Shown piece by piece: positions 1 to 7,949 of a DNA stretch of 64,000 nt (positions are counted from its first letter, which is position 1; every line of letters starts with the position of its first letter). The stretch is from UBA11740 sp049273695 (GTDB lineage: Bacteria > Acidobacteriota > Blastocatellia > Pyrinomonadales > Pyrinomonadaceae). The notes beneath the pieces were generated by a model. The model was not told the DNA's origin and made no database searches. It saw nothing but the letters and a program-made list of their open reading frames with translations. The translations under genes were made by a program, and so were the position numbers. The stretch spans positions 186,001 to 250,000 of the forward strand of contig JBASRE010000004.1 in assembly GCA_049273695.1 (NCBI GenBank), given 5' to 3'.

Positions 1-132
1 TCTCAGACGATCGTCGCCATCAACAAAGATCCGGAAGCCCCAATCTTCGACATTGCCGATTACGGCATCGTCGGCGACCTCTTTGAAGCTGTGCCGGTGC
101 TCACCGAAGAAATCAAAAAGCTCAAGGGTTAG
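1..132 (+). CDS. etfA: Electron transfer flavoprotein alpha subunit, C-terminal end (partial)
   Basis: The window opens inside this gene; 43 codons and a TAG stop are visible. The residues spell the typical EtfA tail, with AINKDPEAPIF followed by DIADYGIVGDL, part of the FAD-binding domain that holds the flavin adenine dinucleotide in the EtfA/EtfB dimer. The family passes electrons from acyl-CoA and other dehydrogenases to ETF:quinone oxidoreductase or bifurcating partners in the cytoplasm. etfB would be expected just upstream, outside the window. The identification rests only on this conserved tail, which is distinctive. The gene converges on the minus-strand kinase, with a 28 bp gap. Confidence 0.88.
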   Translation, partial: SQTIVAINKDPEAPIFDIADYGIVGDLFEAVPVLTEEIKKLKG

Positions 133-160
133 AACTCAGGCGACTTCCGGCCCATATTCA

Positions 161-3013
161 TCAACACTGCTTTCGGGGTTTACATTTCCCGGCGCTGCCG
201 GCGTCGAAAATCGCCTTAATCTCCTCGGGTGAAAGCGCGCGATTGAAGAGTTCGACCTCATCAATCAGACCATTGAATTTCCCCGTTCCCTGATCATCTG
301 CGCGACCTCCGATATTAAACGGCACATTATCCCCTTCAATATTTCCCGTCTTAGGCGCCTGGCCCATTAGTTTTCCGTTGACGTAAATCCTGATTTGTTG
401 TCCATCGTAGGTCAGGGCCACATGTGTCCATTCATCGATCGGCGGGACATAGAATTTGGTGTTCGATGGAAAATCGGAAAATGCGTGGACGGGCACTTCA
501 AGGCCATCTGATTTGAGCCTCGCGCTAACGCCCCGAGAGAACAACAGCAAGTAAGGGTTCGTGCCATATTCTGTCCTGCCAAAATAAATCGCGATGCTGT
601 TTACTTTGGGCTTAATCCAGCCGTCCATCGTCATTTGAGTCTTCACCAGATTTACCGCGGCTGGGTTTCCGATAGTCACAAAAGACTGGGCGTCGAGGCT
701 AAAAGCCTGATCCACTTTGCCCGGCTCAAATTTCACACCTCCGACCAGCGAGCCAGGATTAAACCCGGCTATGTCGATCGCGTCACCATCACCTGGCCAC
801 CAACCGACCAGCCCCGGCGGCGGGGAGGAACATTCCGAACCGGGACAAACCGCGGTGTAAGCATCCACAGCGGCCAGCGGTTCTCCCTGCGAATCGCCAC
901 TGCCGACGACATAAACGATTCCATCGATGGCAACCGGTTGGAGCAGAGCCCGCGGAGCCGGTAGCGGCGCCTTGGGAAGCCACTCATCGGACGAAGGATC
1001 GTAAGCCTCGACCGCGCTGGATGGTCCGATGGTCGTGACTCCACCAATGGCATACAGTTGGCCGTGGATTGCCGCCAACCCTATGCTGCTCCGAGGAATT
1101 CCCAGAGCCGCTTTCAGCGACCACTTGTCGGTGGCGGGATCGTACATGGCTAATCGTTGCGGGTTTACAAGCTCCTCGCCCGGCGTAAGAACACCGCCGA
1201 CTACATAAAACTTCCCATCGAGGGCTGCGCCGCCCGGAGAGGTATGCGCAGTAGGAAGAGGTGCTTTCGCAGTCTCCCACGTGTCGGTGACCGGGTCGTA
1301 AATCTCGAGCTTGTCGTATCCCGAACAAGGTGGGCATGGGCCTCTCCCGCCGGCGACATAGAGCTTTCCAGCGATCACGGCCGAAGCCATTAAACTTCTG
1401 GCCGTCGGCATCGGCGACTTGACGGACCAACTGTTTGAAGCGGGATCGTAAACTTCAAGCACGTTGGTCGTACCAATCCGGCAATCCGAGTTGTGTGTGC
1501 ATCCGCCAAAAACATAGAGCCTTCCGTTGATTCCAGCAGCGCCGACCCCCGTGCGAGCGGTTGGGATAGGAGCCCGGGAAGTCCATTTTCCGGTTGCCGG
1601 ATCATATTCGTCGAGTTCGTTAATAGTGCCCGATTTATCATTGCCACTGGCCACGTACAGCCTGCCATTCATTGTCGCAACGGCTGCACCAGCGCGAGGG
1701 CGGTTAAGCGGAGTTTTTACGCTCCATGTTCCCGGAGAAATCGCCTTCGTGGGCCGGGTGGAATAAACCAGCGCGACAATTCCGATAGCCAGCGTTACCG
1801 AAACGAACGCAACCGCCAGCTTGTGTGACTCTACCGCCGCTGAAACCGTCGCCCTCCAATGAAGAGTTCCAACGCGGACATCGTGTAACAGGTTGCGGGG
1901 CCGCGAGGTTGCCGACGTAACGCCGGGAAAGCCGCCAGACTCAAGTTGGGACCGGCTCTTCAGAGCAGTCAGGTCCGATAAAAGTTCTTGCGCGTCGCGG
2001 TAACGCGCATCTGGATTCTTGGAAAGTGCCTTGCGGATTATTCTTACCAAAGGTTCAGCGGCACCATCGAGCGCTAACCAGGGCGGCTCATCTGTGACGA
2101 CGGACTTCACAGTTTCAATGACTGTCTTGCCGTGAAAGGGCGCATGGCCGGCAACCATCTCAAACAGGACGACTCCCATACTGAAGATGTCGCTGCGAGC
2201 GTCAACGGCGAATCCCTGGGCTTGCTCCGGCGACATGTATTTGACCGTACCCATCACCAGCGCGGACGAAGTTTCCGCATCGCCGTGCGCCTCGGCAGCG
2301 GGCGTGGCTTCCACGAACTCCTTTAGTTTTGCTAATCCGAAATCCAGAACCTTCACATAGCCATCACGGCGCAGCATGATGTTCTCAGGCTTGATATCTC
2401 GATGAACGATGTCTGCCTCGTGTGCTGCCGTCATGGCGCTGGCTAATTGAACGGCGATATCGAGGATTTGAACCGGAGCGAGTGTCTCGCGATTCAATCG
2501 GTCGCGCAGTGTCTCTCCATCCACAAACTCAGTGGCAATGAACTGCAGGTCCTCAACCTGCCGGAGTTCATGTATCGTCAAAATGTTGGGATGATTCAGG
2601 GCTGAGACTGCGAACGCTTCCTGTTGAAAGCGCCTTAATCGTTCCGGGTGGGTCGTGTAGTCGGCGGGCAGTAACTTCAAAGCGATGCGACGATTTAGAA
2701 CTTCGTCTTTGGCGAGGTAGACCTCTCCCATGCCACCTCGGCCGATTAAGCGCACGATTTCGTAATTGCCGAGTTTCTGGCCGTCGTCCAGTCTGGGAAA
2801 CTCAACTGCGAGGAAGGGCGCCGCCTGTGACAGGACCTCTTGATCGATCAAGTTCGATGCGCTGGCATCGGAAAACAGGAGCGAGTCCACTTCTTCTCGC
2901 AGTGAGCGGTTGCCTTTGCAAGCCTCTTCAAGAAAAGTGTCCCGATCCTTAGGATTCAGCTCTACCGCGTGTTGAAATAACTGATCGATCTCCTGCCATT
3001 GTTGCGGGGTCAT
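161..3013 (-). CDS. Membrane Ser/Thr protein kinase with extracellular Kelch repeats and a LamG-like domain
   Basis: A eukaryotic-type kinase of about 950 residues. The ATG at 3013 (MTPQQWQEIDQLF) is preferred over a TTG at 3103 because this opening is typical of acidobacterial kinases. Visible kinase motifs are the glycine loop GRGGMGEVYLA near residue 91, ALKLL lysine, HRDIKPEN near 205 and DFGLAK near 224. A transmembrane segment lies near 400-418. Beyond it are at least five Kelch repeats (GRLYVFGG-type strands, roughly 425-720), then a concanavalin/LamG-type domain from GLVGWWPGDG to the end. The layout suggests that an outside ligand, perhaps a glycan or protein, controls an inside kinase; that is inference. 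The ECF sigma gene lies directly upstream on the same strand, and a secreted Kelch protein is divergent. These are probably one sensory unit. Confidence 0.9.
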   Translation of the reverse strand: MTPQQWQEIDQLFQHAVELNPKDRDTFLEEACKGNRSLREEVDSLLFSDASASNLIDQEVLSQAAPFLAVEFPRLDDGQKLGNYEIVRLIGRGGMGEVYLAKDEVLNRRIALKLLPADYTTHPERLRRFQQEAFAVSALNHPNILTIHELRQVEDLQFIATEFVDGETLRDRLNRETLAPVQILDIAVQLASAMTAAHEADIVHRDIKPENIMLRRDGYVKVLDFGLAKLKEFVEATPAAEAHGDAETSSALVMGTVKYMSPEQAQGFAVDARSDIFSMGVVLFEMVAGHAPFHGKTVIETVKSVVTDEPPWLALDGAAEPLVRIIRKALSKNPDARYRDAQELLSDLTALKSRSQLESGGFPGVTSATSRPRNLLHDVRVGTLHWRATVSAAVESHKLAVAFVSVTLAIGIVALVYSTRPTKAISPGTWSVKTPLNRPRAGAAVATMNGRLYVASGNDKSGTINELDEYDPATGKWTSRAPIPTARTGVGAAGINGRLYVFGGCTHNSDCRIGTTNVLEVYDPASNSWSVKSPMPTARSLMASAVIAGKLYVAGGRGPCPPCSGYDKLEIYDPVTDTWETAKAPLPTAHTSPGGAALDGKFYVVGGVLTPGEELVNPQRLAMYDPATDKWSLKAALGIPRSSIGLAAIHGQLYAIGGVTTIGPSSAVEAYDPSSDEWLPKAPLPAPRALLQPVAIDGIVYVVGSGDSQGEPLAAVDAYTAVCPGSECSSPPPGLVGWWPGDGDAIDIAGFNPGSLVGGVKFEPGKVDQAFSLDAQSFVTIGNPAAVNLVKTQMTMDGWIKPKVNSIAIYFGRTEYGTNPYLLLFSRGVSARLKSDGLEVPVHAFSDFPSNTKFYVPPIDEWTHVALTYDGQQIRIYVNGKLMGQAPKTGNIEGDNVPFNIGGRADDQGTGKFNGLIDEVELFNRALSPEEIKAIFDAGSAGKCKPRKQC

Positions 3014-3086
3014 TGGGAAATCAAAGAAGCTCTTGATAGTTCTTACGTCTTCTCTTGAATAAAGCGCACTATCAAGTTGAAAAGTA

Positions 3087-3677
3087 TCAAGCCTGAACAC
3101 CAAACAAAGAGTCGCTGTTGCTAAGTTCGCGCTGCAGCCAGGCGCGTGCTGAACGCCACTCCCGTTTGATTGTGATGGGCGACAGCTTCAGCACATCTGC
3201 TACTTCTTCCACGGTTAGACCGCCGAAGAACCGCAATTCAACGATGCGGCTTTTGCGTTCGTCGATCTCTGCGAGCTTCACAAGGGCCTCGTCGAGCGCG
3301 ACAAATTCCGCAGCCCTTTCCCGGCTCATGGCTTCCATCTCGTCCAGGGTCACGACTTGGGCGCCCGCGCCGCGTTTGGCCGCCTGATGTCGCCTGGCAT
3401 GATCGATCAGAATGCGGCGCATCACCTGGGCGGCGACGGCAAAAAAGTGCGCGCGGTCCTGCCATGCCACGTCGCGCTGATTCACCAGGCGCAAATAGGC
3501 TTCATTGATAAGGGCCGACGTTTGGAGTGTGTGACCGGGATCTTCCTGACGCATGTGGCGCCGTGCTAAGCGACGCAGTTCGGGATAGATGAGCGTAACT
3601 AAGTCTTCAAAAGCCGTCGGACTCCCATTGCTCCAGCTTACGAGAAGTTCTGTGATCTCCCGTGGATTCGCGGCCAT
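3087..3677 (-). CDS. ECF-type RNA polymerase sigma factor (acidobacterial TIGR02999-like)
   Basis: About 196 residues. Region 2 is visible in FEDLVTLIYPELRRLARRHM and the stretch containing LINEAYLRLV and AHFFAVAAQVMRRILIDHAR; region 4 is the helix-turn-helix around ELRFFGGLTVEEVADVLKLS. The order and wording match the ECF group that sits beside Ser/Thr kinases in Acidobacteria and Planctomycetes. I chose the ATG at 3677 (MAANPREITELLVSW), since family members start about there; the GTG at 3758 would add an unrelated 27 residues. No anti-sigma factor is adjacent. The next gene downstream is the Kelch kinase, so control by phosphorylation is a reasonable inference. The stop lies 73 bp before the kinase ATG. 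Confidence 0.88.
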   Translation of the reverse strand: MAANPREITELLVSWSNGSPTAFEDLVTLIYPELRRLARRHMRQEDPGHTLQTSALINEAYLRLVNQRDVAWQDRAHFFAVAAQVMRRILIDHARRHQAAKRGAGAQVVTLDEMEAMSRERAAEFVALDEALVKLAEIDERKSRIVELRFFGGLTVEEVADVLKLSPITIKREWRSARAWLQRELSNSDSLFGVQA

Positions 3678-3901
3678 GAAGACTAAGTGGAGATTAGCTC
3701 GGTGATTCAAAATCTCGTTCTGAATCAACGACCAGAAATTTCGCGCGGATGATACCACCCACCAGAATTCTGCGCTATTAGCAATGACCGGGATTTTTAC
3801 TTAGCCGTGGCCGTTCACGCGCGAGCATGAATCGACCCAAGCCCGGCCGGAATCTGCCTGTGTGACACGGACTCACGAGGCTTTCAACAAGGAGAGAAAT
3901 C

Positions 3902-5101
3902 ATGAAACACGAACGACGAGTTTCTTTTTTGCACAAGACGCTGTTGGCTCTTGTCCTGATGAACGTTCTGGCCGCCACAGCGTTGGCCCAAACCTGGTCA
4001 ACAAAATCCTCTATGCCCGGCACGCGTTACGCTTTTGCATCATGTGTCGCTGACGGCACGCTTTACGCGTTTGGCGGCTACGATGGAACGCATATTGACA
4101 CCGTAGTTGCTTACGATCCCGCGACCAACTCCTGGTCTTCGAAGTCGCCGATGCCCGTCCAACGCACGGACGCGGACGCTGTCGAATCCGGCGGCAAGAT
4201 TTACGTAATGGGAGGTCAGATCGGAGGTGCGACGCTGACTACTCGCGTGGACGTGTACGACCCGGCGACCGACTCGTGGGGCACGCCCGTGTCACCGATG
4301 CCGACAATGCGCACTGCCTTCGGCGTTGCCTCGATCGATGGAATCATCTACACCGTCGGCGGCACTAATGGTGGCGACCTGTCCACTGTCGAAGCCTACG
4401 ATCCCATTTCTGACACATGGGAAACGAAGGCCTCGATGCCAACTGCTCACTCTCATGTTGGTGTCGGAGTAATCAATGGCGTTTTGTATGCGGCCGGTAG
4501 CGCAAACGGGAATGTATCGTTTGAGGCTTATGACCCGGCTACCGATACCTGGAGCGTGAAGGCTTCGATGCCGAGTACTCGCTTCATCCCGGGTGTGGGT
4601 GCGCTGGGCGGTCTGCTGTACGTGATCGGCGGGGCGACATCGGGAACGCTAAACACGGTCGATGCGTATGACCCAACGACGAACTCGTGGAGCACCGGAC
4701 CGGCCATGCCTACAGATCGGTATGCGTTCGGGGTTGGCGTGACCGGCGGCGTGCTATACGCGTTTGGCGGCGCAACCTTCACCGGCGGCTTCACGACCCT
4801 TTCGACTGTTGAAGCCCTCTCGACTGAACAAGAAGCCACCCCGCGTGAACTGACGTCGGATCTCATCAATCTGGTACGAAGCTTCACGCTTCAGCGCGGT
4901 ATCTCGAACAGCTTCGAGAGCAAACTGCAAAAAGTAATCGCCGCTCTCGATTCGCCTGACGGAAGTGCTGAGGCATGCGACCAGCTCAAAGCGTTTATTA
5001 ACCATGCCAGAGCGCAATCAGGTAAGCACTTAACCGGGGCGCAGTCGGATCAGTTAATAGCCGACGCGTCACAAATTCGAACTTTGCTGGGTTGCGAATG
5101 A
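3902..5101 (+). CDS. Secreted Kelch-repeat protein with C-terminal FIMAH domain
   Basis: 399 residues, with a clear purine-rich ribosome site (AAGGAG) ahead of the ATG. A signal peptide ends near residue 29 (AATALA then QTWSTK). About six Kelch repeats follow (YDPATNSWSSKSPMP, with GGxIYVMGG-type strands), enough for a closed beta-propeller. The tail, from about residue 318, has LINLVRSFTLQRGISNS, then KLQKVIAAL, ACDQLKAFINHA and a final LLGCE, which is the FIMAH domain pattern of acidobacterial and actinobacterial secreted proteins. It is divergent from the ECF sigma/kinase pair, and its propeller resembles the outer part of that kinase, so gene duplication and a shared ligand are possible. 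The function is unknown; binding is more likely than catalysis. Confidence 0.88.
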   Translation: MKHERRVSFLHKTLLALVLMNVLAATALAQTWSTKSSMPGTRYAFASCVADGTLYAFGGYDGTHIDTVVAYDPATNSWSSKSPMPVQRTDADAVESGGKIYVMGGQIGGATLTTRVDVYDPATDSWGTPVSPMPTMRTAFGVASIDGIIYTVGGTNGGDLSTVEAYDPISDTWETKASMPTAHSHVGVGVINGVLYAAGSANGNVSFEAYDPATDTWSVKASMPSTRFIPGVGALGGLLYVIGGATSGTLNTVDAYDPTTNSWSTGPAMPTDRYAFGVGVTGGVLYAFGGATFTGGFTTLSTVEALSTEQEATPRELTSDLINLVRSFTLQRGISNSFESKLQKVIAALDSPDGSAEACDQLKAFINHARAQSGKHLTGAQSDQLIADASQIRTLLGCE

Positions 5102-5239
5102 TTTCTCGGTAAAGCCACGTAGGGTTTGGGAAAGCTGCTCTAACTCCCACAACAGCTTTCCTTTCCCGGTGTGTAGCCTTCTCGTACGAGCCTCCCACTA
5201 ATCTGTCCCCAATCTATCTCCTTCGGTGGATAGTGTCCC

Positions 5240-5343
5240 GCTTTGCGTGGCTTTGCGTCTTTGCGCCTTTGCGTGAACCAACCGGTTGTCGAGAGGGCAA
5301 TTTCACGCAAAGCCGCAAAGTCGCAAAGGATCGCAAAGACACA
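5240..5343. repeat. Dispersed palindrome, CTTTGCG family, copy 1
   Basis: The left arm reiterates the word CTTTGCG four times and ends GTGAA; about 25 bp later the right arm starts TTCACGCAAAG and reiterates CGCAAAG. The arms can fold on each other imperfectly. Related copies lie at 7813-7912 and 20765-20855. The rest of the 290 bp spacer after 5101 shows nothing else recognisable. Reading through this repeat gives a false N-terminal extension on the following gene. Confidence 0.85.
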
Positions 5344-5392
5344 CACGGGACTACGCATCTTTGGCCTGCCATTTGTTTGTCTGCACCGACTA

Positions 5393-5824
5393 ATGGCAGA
5401 ACGACAAACAACCGCAGCGCTTGAACAGCCGCAGGACTTGCCCTCGCTTCTGGAACGATTGGCCAGTGACGTCACTACGCTGTTCGACACGAAGCTGACG
5501 TTACTCAAGATTGAAATTAAAGAAGACGTCAACGCATACATCCGCGCGAGCGTCGCGATTATCGCCGGCGGGATAGTGGCGGCCGTCGGCTTCGCTTTGG
5601 TGAATGTGGCGTTGGCGTTCGCGATTTCAACGCTCTTCGCGGATCTGGATATTAGCCAACCCGCCAAATACGCTCTGGGCTTTGCGATTTCCGGCGGTCT
5701 CTATCTGGCGATTGGGTCGATCGTAATAGTAATCATGAAGAACCGTCTGGGGCGGGGCATCGTCCCAGAAAGAACGATTAATGAACTTGGGCGCGACAAA
5801 GAGTGGATTCAGAAGGAACTTTAG
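5393..5824 (+). CDS. Phage-holin-superfamily-like membrane protein (PF07332-type)
   Basis: 143 residues from the ATG at 5393 (MAERQTTAALEQ). An upstream in-frame extension to 5243 only translates the dispersed repeat, so I rejected it. The amphipathic N-terminal helix (LLERLASDVTTLFDTKLTLLKIEIKED) precedes two hydrophobic segments, near residues 50-75 and 85-112. This matches the small family annotated as putative Actinobacteria holin-X/phage holin superfamily III, which is widespread in non-phage contexts and usually found beside YqjD/DUF3618-like envelope proteins, as here. A role in membrane or stress physiology is guessed from that association; lysis is not implied. The next gene begins 30 bp downstream, so the two are probably co-transcribed. 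Confidence 0.75.
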   Translation: MAERQTTAALEQPQDLPSLLERLASDVTTLFDTKLTLLKIEIKEDVNAYIRASVAIIAGGIVAAVGFALVNVALAFAISTLFADLDISQPAKYALGFAISGGLYLAIGSIVIVIMKNRLGRGIVPERTINELGRDKEWIQKEL

Positions 5825-5854
5825 ACCAGCACACCGAAACGCAACGGAGGTTAG

Positions 5855-6358
5855 ATGGCGGAATCAGCTTCACAACCAAGCAAGCAGCAACTTCAAAGGC
5901 AGATGGAAAAATCGCGGCAGTCTGTTTCTGAGACTGTCGGGGAAATCAAAGAGACAGTTAATGAGCAGATCGCGGTCGCGAAGCAGACGGTCACCGGTGT
6001 CCTGAACTATCGGGAAGAGTTTTCAAAGGAGCCGCTGGTCTGGAGTCTCGGCGCTTTGTCTGCCGGATTTGCGCTCGGCTACACGATGGGTTACGCGCAC
6101 AGAGAGACGAAAGGCGCGCGTAACAAATCCGAGGTGGCCGCGTTCGCGAACAGTTTGGTTGAGGAGCTGTCAGTGGTGGGAAACAACCTGGTGATGCCCG
6201 CGCTTAATTCTCGAATTAAAGAGTTGTTCGGGTTCGACTTTGGTGACGCTCTCAGTTCGATTGAAAAGGCAAACAAAGGCAAGTCGAAAAGATCGCGGGC
6301 TAAGAAAACGATTGGCAGGCCAAAGCGTAAAGCCTTGCCTGCCAAATCGCGTAAGTAA
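5855..6358 (+). CDS. Small membrane-anchored protein with basic tail, YqjD/DUF3618-like layout
   Basis: 167 residues with a strong ribosome site (GGAGGT 5-6 bases before ATG). The N-terminal 50 residues are polar and helix-prone (QQLQRQMEKSRQSVSETVGEIKETV). One hydrophobic segment follows (LVWSLGALSAGFALGYTMGYA, about 61-81), then a soluble part and a lysine/arginine-rich tail (KSKRSRAKKTIGRPKRKAL). It lies 30 bp after the holin-like gene. Proteins of this layout are often membrane anchors that bind ribosomes or DNA through the charged part; here the basic tail may touch nucleic acid or phospholipid. No enzymatic motif is visible, and the function is unassigned. Confidence 0.7.
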   Translation: MAESASQPSKQQLQRQMEKSRQSVSETVGEIKETVNEQIAVAKQTVTGVLNYREEFSKEPLVWSLGALSAGFALGYTMGYAHRETKGARNKSEVAAFANSLVEELSVVGNNLVMPALNSRIKELFGFDFGDALSSIEKANKGKSKRSRAKKTIGRPKRKALPAKSRK

Positions 6359-6365
6359 TTGAGAT

Positions 6366-6455
6366 TGGGTCGCGCGCCTCCGGCGTGCAAGCCATGCCGC
6401 CTCGGTACGCACGCTCTCGCGTGCAGCATGCCGGAGGCATGCGTACCGAAGCGAA
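6366..6455. repeat. GC-rich palindromic repeat between convergent genes
   Basis: Nested inverted words (CGCCTCCGGCGTGC, GGTACGCACGC, GCATGCCGGAGGCATGCGTACC) fill the 100 bp between two convergent genes. The same GTACGCACGCC/GGCGTGCGTACC words recur at 9683-9829. The structure could act as a bidirectional terminator or mRNA 3' end stabiliser, though no T-run follows. Confidence 0.7.
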
Positions 6456-6457
6456 AA

Positions 6458-6763
6458 CTATTTCTTCCTGCTGCCGCCCTTGCCCGATCCGCCAGTGCCG
6501 GAAGCCTTCTGCACTTCTTCGACTGCGCCTTCGAGCGCGCCCGCCACGGCGCCTAACGCCGCACCTTGAGCTACGCGTTTCGCCACCTTCTTAACTGACT
6601 TCAGGGCCGCGCGTGGTTTCGTGGCTACCTTCTTCACAGTCTTTTTCAAAGCGGCTGTATTCGCGGCTTTATCAGCGGCGGCTTTGTTGGCACCGCCTTT
6701 TTTCACTGAGCGTTTCGCAGCACCCTTGCTTGATTTTCCTGCCTTCTTTTTTTTCGTCGCCAT
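6458..6763 (-). CDS. Histone H1-like lysine/alanine-rich basic protein
   Basis: 101 residues made almost entirely of Lys, Ala, Gly and Ser, with AAKRSVKKGG- and KKTVKKVA-type repeats like the C-terminal tail of histone H1 and bacterial AlgP/HC-like proteins. A short alanine/valine-rich, less charged segment (RVAQGAALGAVAGALEGAVEEV, near 66-87) interrupts the basic stretches and could form a helix. Such proteins bind DNA non-specifically in the nucleoid. The composition gives weak homology, so the assignment rests on bias alone. A false ORF is possible for biased sequence, but the start, stop and placement between two other genes look genuine. Confidence 0.65.
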   Translation of the reverse strand: MATKKKKAGKSSKGAAKRSVKKGGANKAAADKAANTAALKKTVKKVATKPRAALKSVKKVAKRVAQGAALGAVAGALEGAVEEVQKASGTGGSGKGGSRKK

Positions 6764-6850
6764 GTCTTACGCATTCCCTCCCAAACTAGTCATTGTGCAG
6801 TAAATCTGTACACAGATTGTCTTTCAAGGTGATGAAGCAATATGCGAGCC

Positions 6851-7741
6851 TTAGTTGGGCGTTTGCACAAGGGCCTTCAAATCAGCGGCGATCTCGTTGG
6901 GTTTCCATTCGTTGCCGCGATAGAGCTTCGCAAGCTTTCCTTCGGGATCAATCACGGCCGTCCGCAGCGAGTGGATTAGTTCCTCTTTGCCAGTGGCAGC
7001 GTCTTTGAACGAGCGCACTCCAAAATACTCAGCAACGCGTTTCACCTGTTCTGCGGTGCCGGTGGCGAACTCCCAATGCTTGAAGGCCTCATCTGCGTAG
7101 CGGCCCGAGTGCGATGCGCCGTAGCTGCGCATCACTTTCGGCGTGTCGTACTCGGGATCGAAGGTAATGGAGAGCAGGTGTGTCTTCGCGTAAACGTCCG
7201 TGTGCTGCTGCAACTCCTTCTCGATGGCGGCGAAGTTGGTGCTCATCAAGGTGCACTGGTCCGGTTGCGGGCAGCGCGTGTAGACAAATGTCAGCGCTAC
7301 GCCACGGCCTTTGTACTGTGAAAGGCGAATCGGTTTTCCGTCCTGATTAACGAGGCTGAAATCAGGAATCTCGTCACCCGGTTTGGGTTCGCCGGGCACA
7401 ACGGTGGTCGGCGTCAGCTCGGTACCACCCTGACTTATCGCAATTATTTCAATCCACGAAGACGTGTCAGTCACGACCAGGTCCCCCGTGATGCGATCGC
7501 CGGCCTTCATTTTGTCGAGGTCCGAATCGTTCTTGACCTTGAACTCCATCGTCATGGGTTCCATGTAGCCCGGAATCTCATCGTGGTTGACGGTCGCGGT
7601 CTTTTCAGTCTTATTGATGGCGATGACTTTGCCGGTGAGTGGATAGCGCTTCTCGTTTTCAGACTTCGCGCCACCGCACTGACTGGCGGCGAACACGAGC
7701 AGGATTAAGGCGATTTTCAAAACTCGTTTTTCGATTGTCAT
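6851..7741 (-). CDS. SCO1/SenC-family copper protein with N-terminal CusF/PcoE-type domain
   Basis: 296 residues. A hydrophobic N-terminus ends at Cys22 (FAASQC), which may be a lipoprotein anchor, although Gln at -1 is not canonical. Residues about 32-105 form a copper-binding domain of the periplasmic type (YPLTGKVIAINKTEKTATVNHDEI, PGYMEPMTMEFKV, with Met and His ligands). From about 125 the thioredoxin-fold SCO domain follows: FVYTRCPQPDQCTLM carries the two metal/redox cysteines, spaced CX5C rather than the usual CX3C, and LIHSLRTAVIDPEG carries the conserved His. SCO proteins deliver copper to the CuA centre of cytochrome oxidase. No oxidase genes are next to it here. The fused domain may act as a copper chaperone. 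Confidence 0.88.
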   Translation of the reverse strand: MTIEKRVLKIALILLVFAASQCGGAKSENEKRYPLTGKVIAINKTEKTATVNHDEIPGYMEPMTMEFKVKNDSDLDKMKAGDRITGDLVVTDTSSWIEIIAISQGGTELTPTTVVPGEPKPGDEIPDFSLVNQDGKPIRLSQYKGRGVALTFVYTRCPQPDQCTLMSTNFAAIEKELQQHTDVYAKTHLLSITFDPEYDTPKVMRSYGASHSGRYADEAFKHWEFATGTAEQVKRVAEYFGVRSFKDAATGKEELIHSLRTAVIDPEGKLAKLYRGNEWKPNEIAADLKALVQTPN

Positions 7742-7812
7742 GATGAAAGGTACGCATAGCTTAACGGTTGCTCCAGTACCTCTTCAACTGAAGTCAGATC
7801 GGCGCGCGTTTT

Positions 7813-7912
7813 TCCTTTGCGGTTCTTAGCGCCTTTGTGCCTTGGCGCGAACCAAACGCGCTCGAACAATTTCACGCAAAGTGGCAAAGACGCAAAGGCT
7901 CGCAAAGAGGAA
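7813..7912. repeat. Dispersed palindrome, CTTTGCG family, copy 2
   Basis: The left arm has CCTTTGCG, CTTAGCG, CCTTTGTG and CTTGGCGCGAA; the right arm starts TTCACGCAAAG and continues with GCAAAGACGCAAAGG. It matches the copies at 5240 and 20765 in word, arm order and spacing. It fills the spacer before folD and produces a spurious upstream extension of that reading frame. Confidence 0.85.
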
Positions 7913-7949
7913 GCGGGACAACCAAGTGCAAGCTCGGTCTTATGTTACG

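Noticed and set aside
984..1430. 148-residue frame on the minus strand inside the Kelch kinase gene
   Set aside because: It is in another frame of a gene with clear domains and its product has no recognisable pattern.
5140..5667. 175-residue minus-strand frame across the CTTTGCG repeat
   Set aside because: It translates a dispersed repeat and the antisense of the holin-like gene.
5393..5824. Holin-like gene as a sign of a prophage
   Set aside because: No other phage gene is nearby, and this family is common beside envelope stress proteins.
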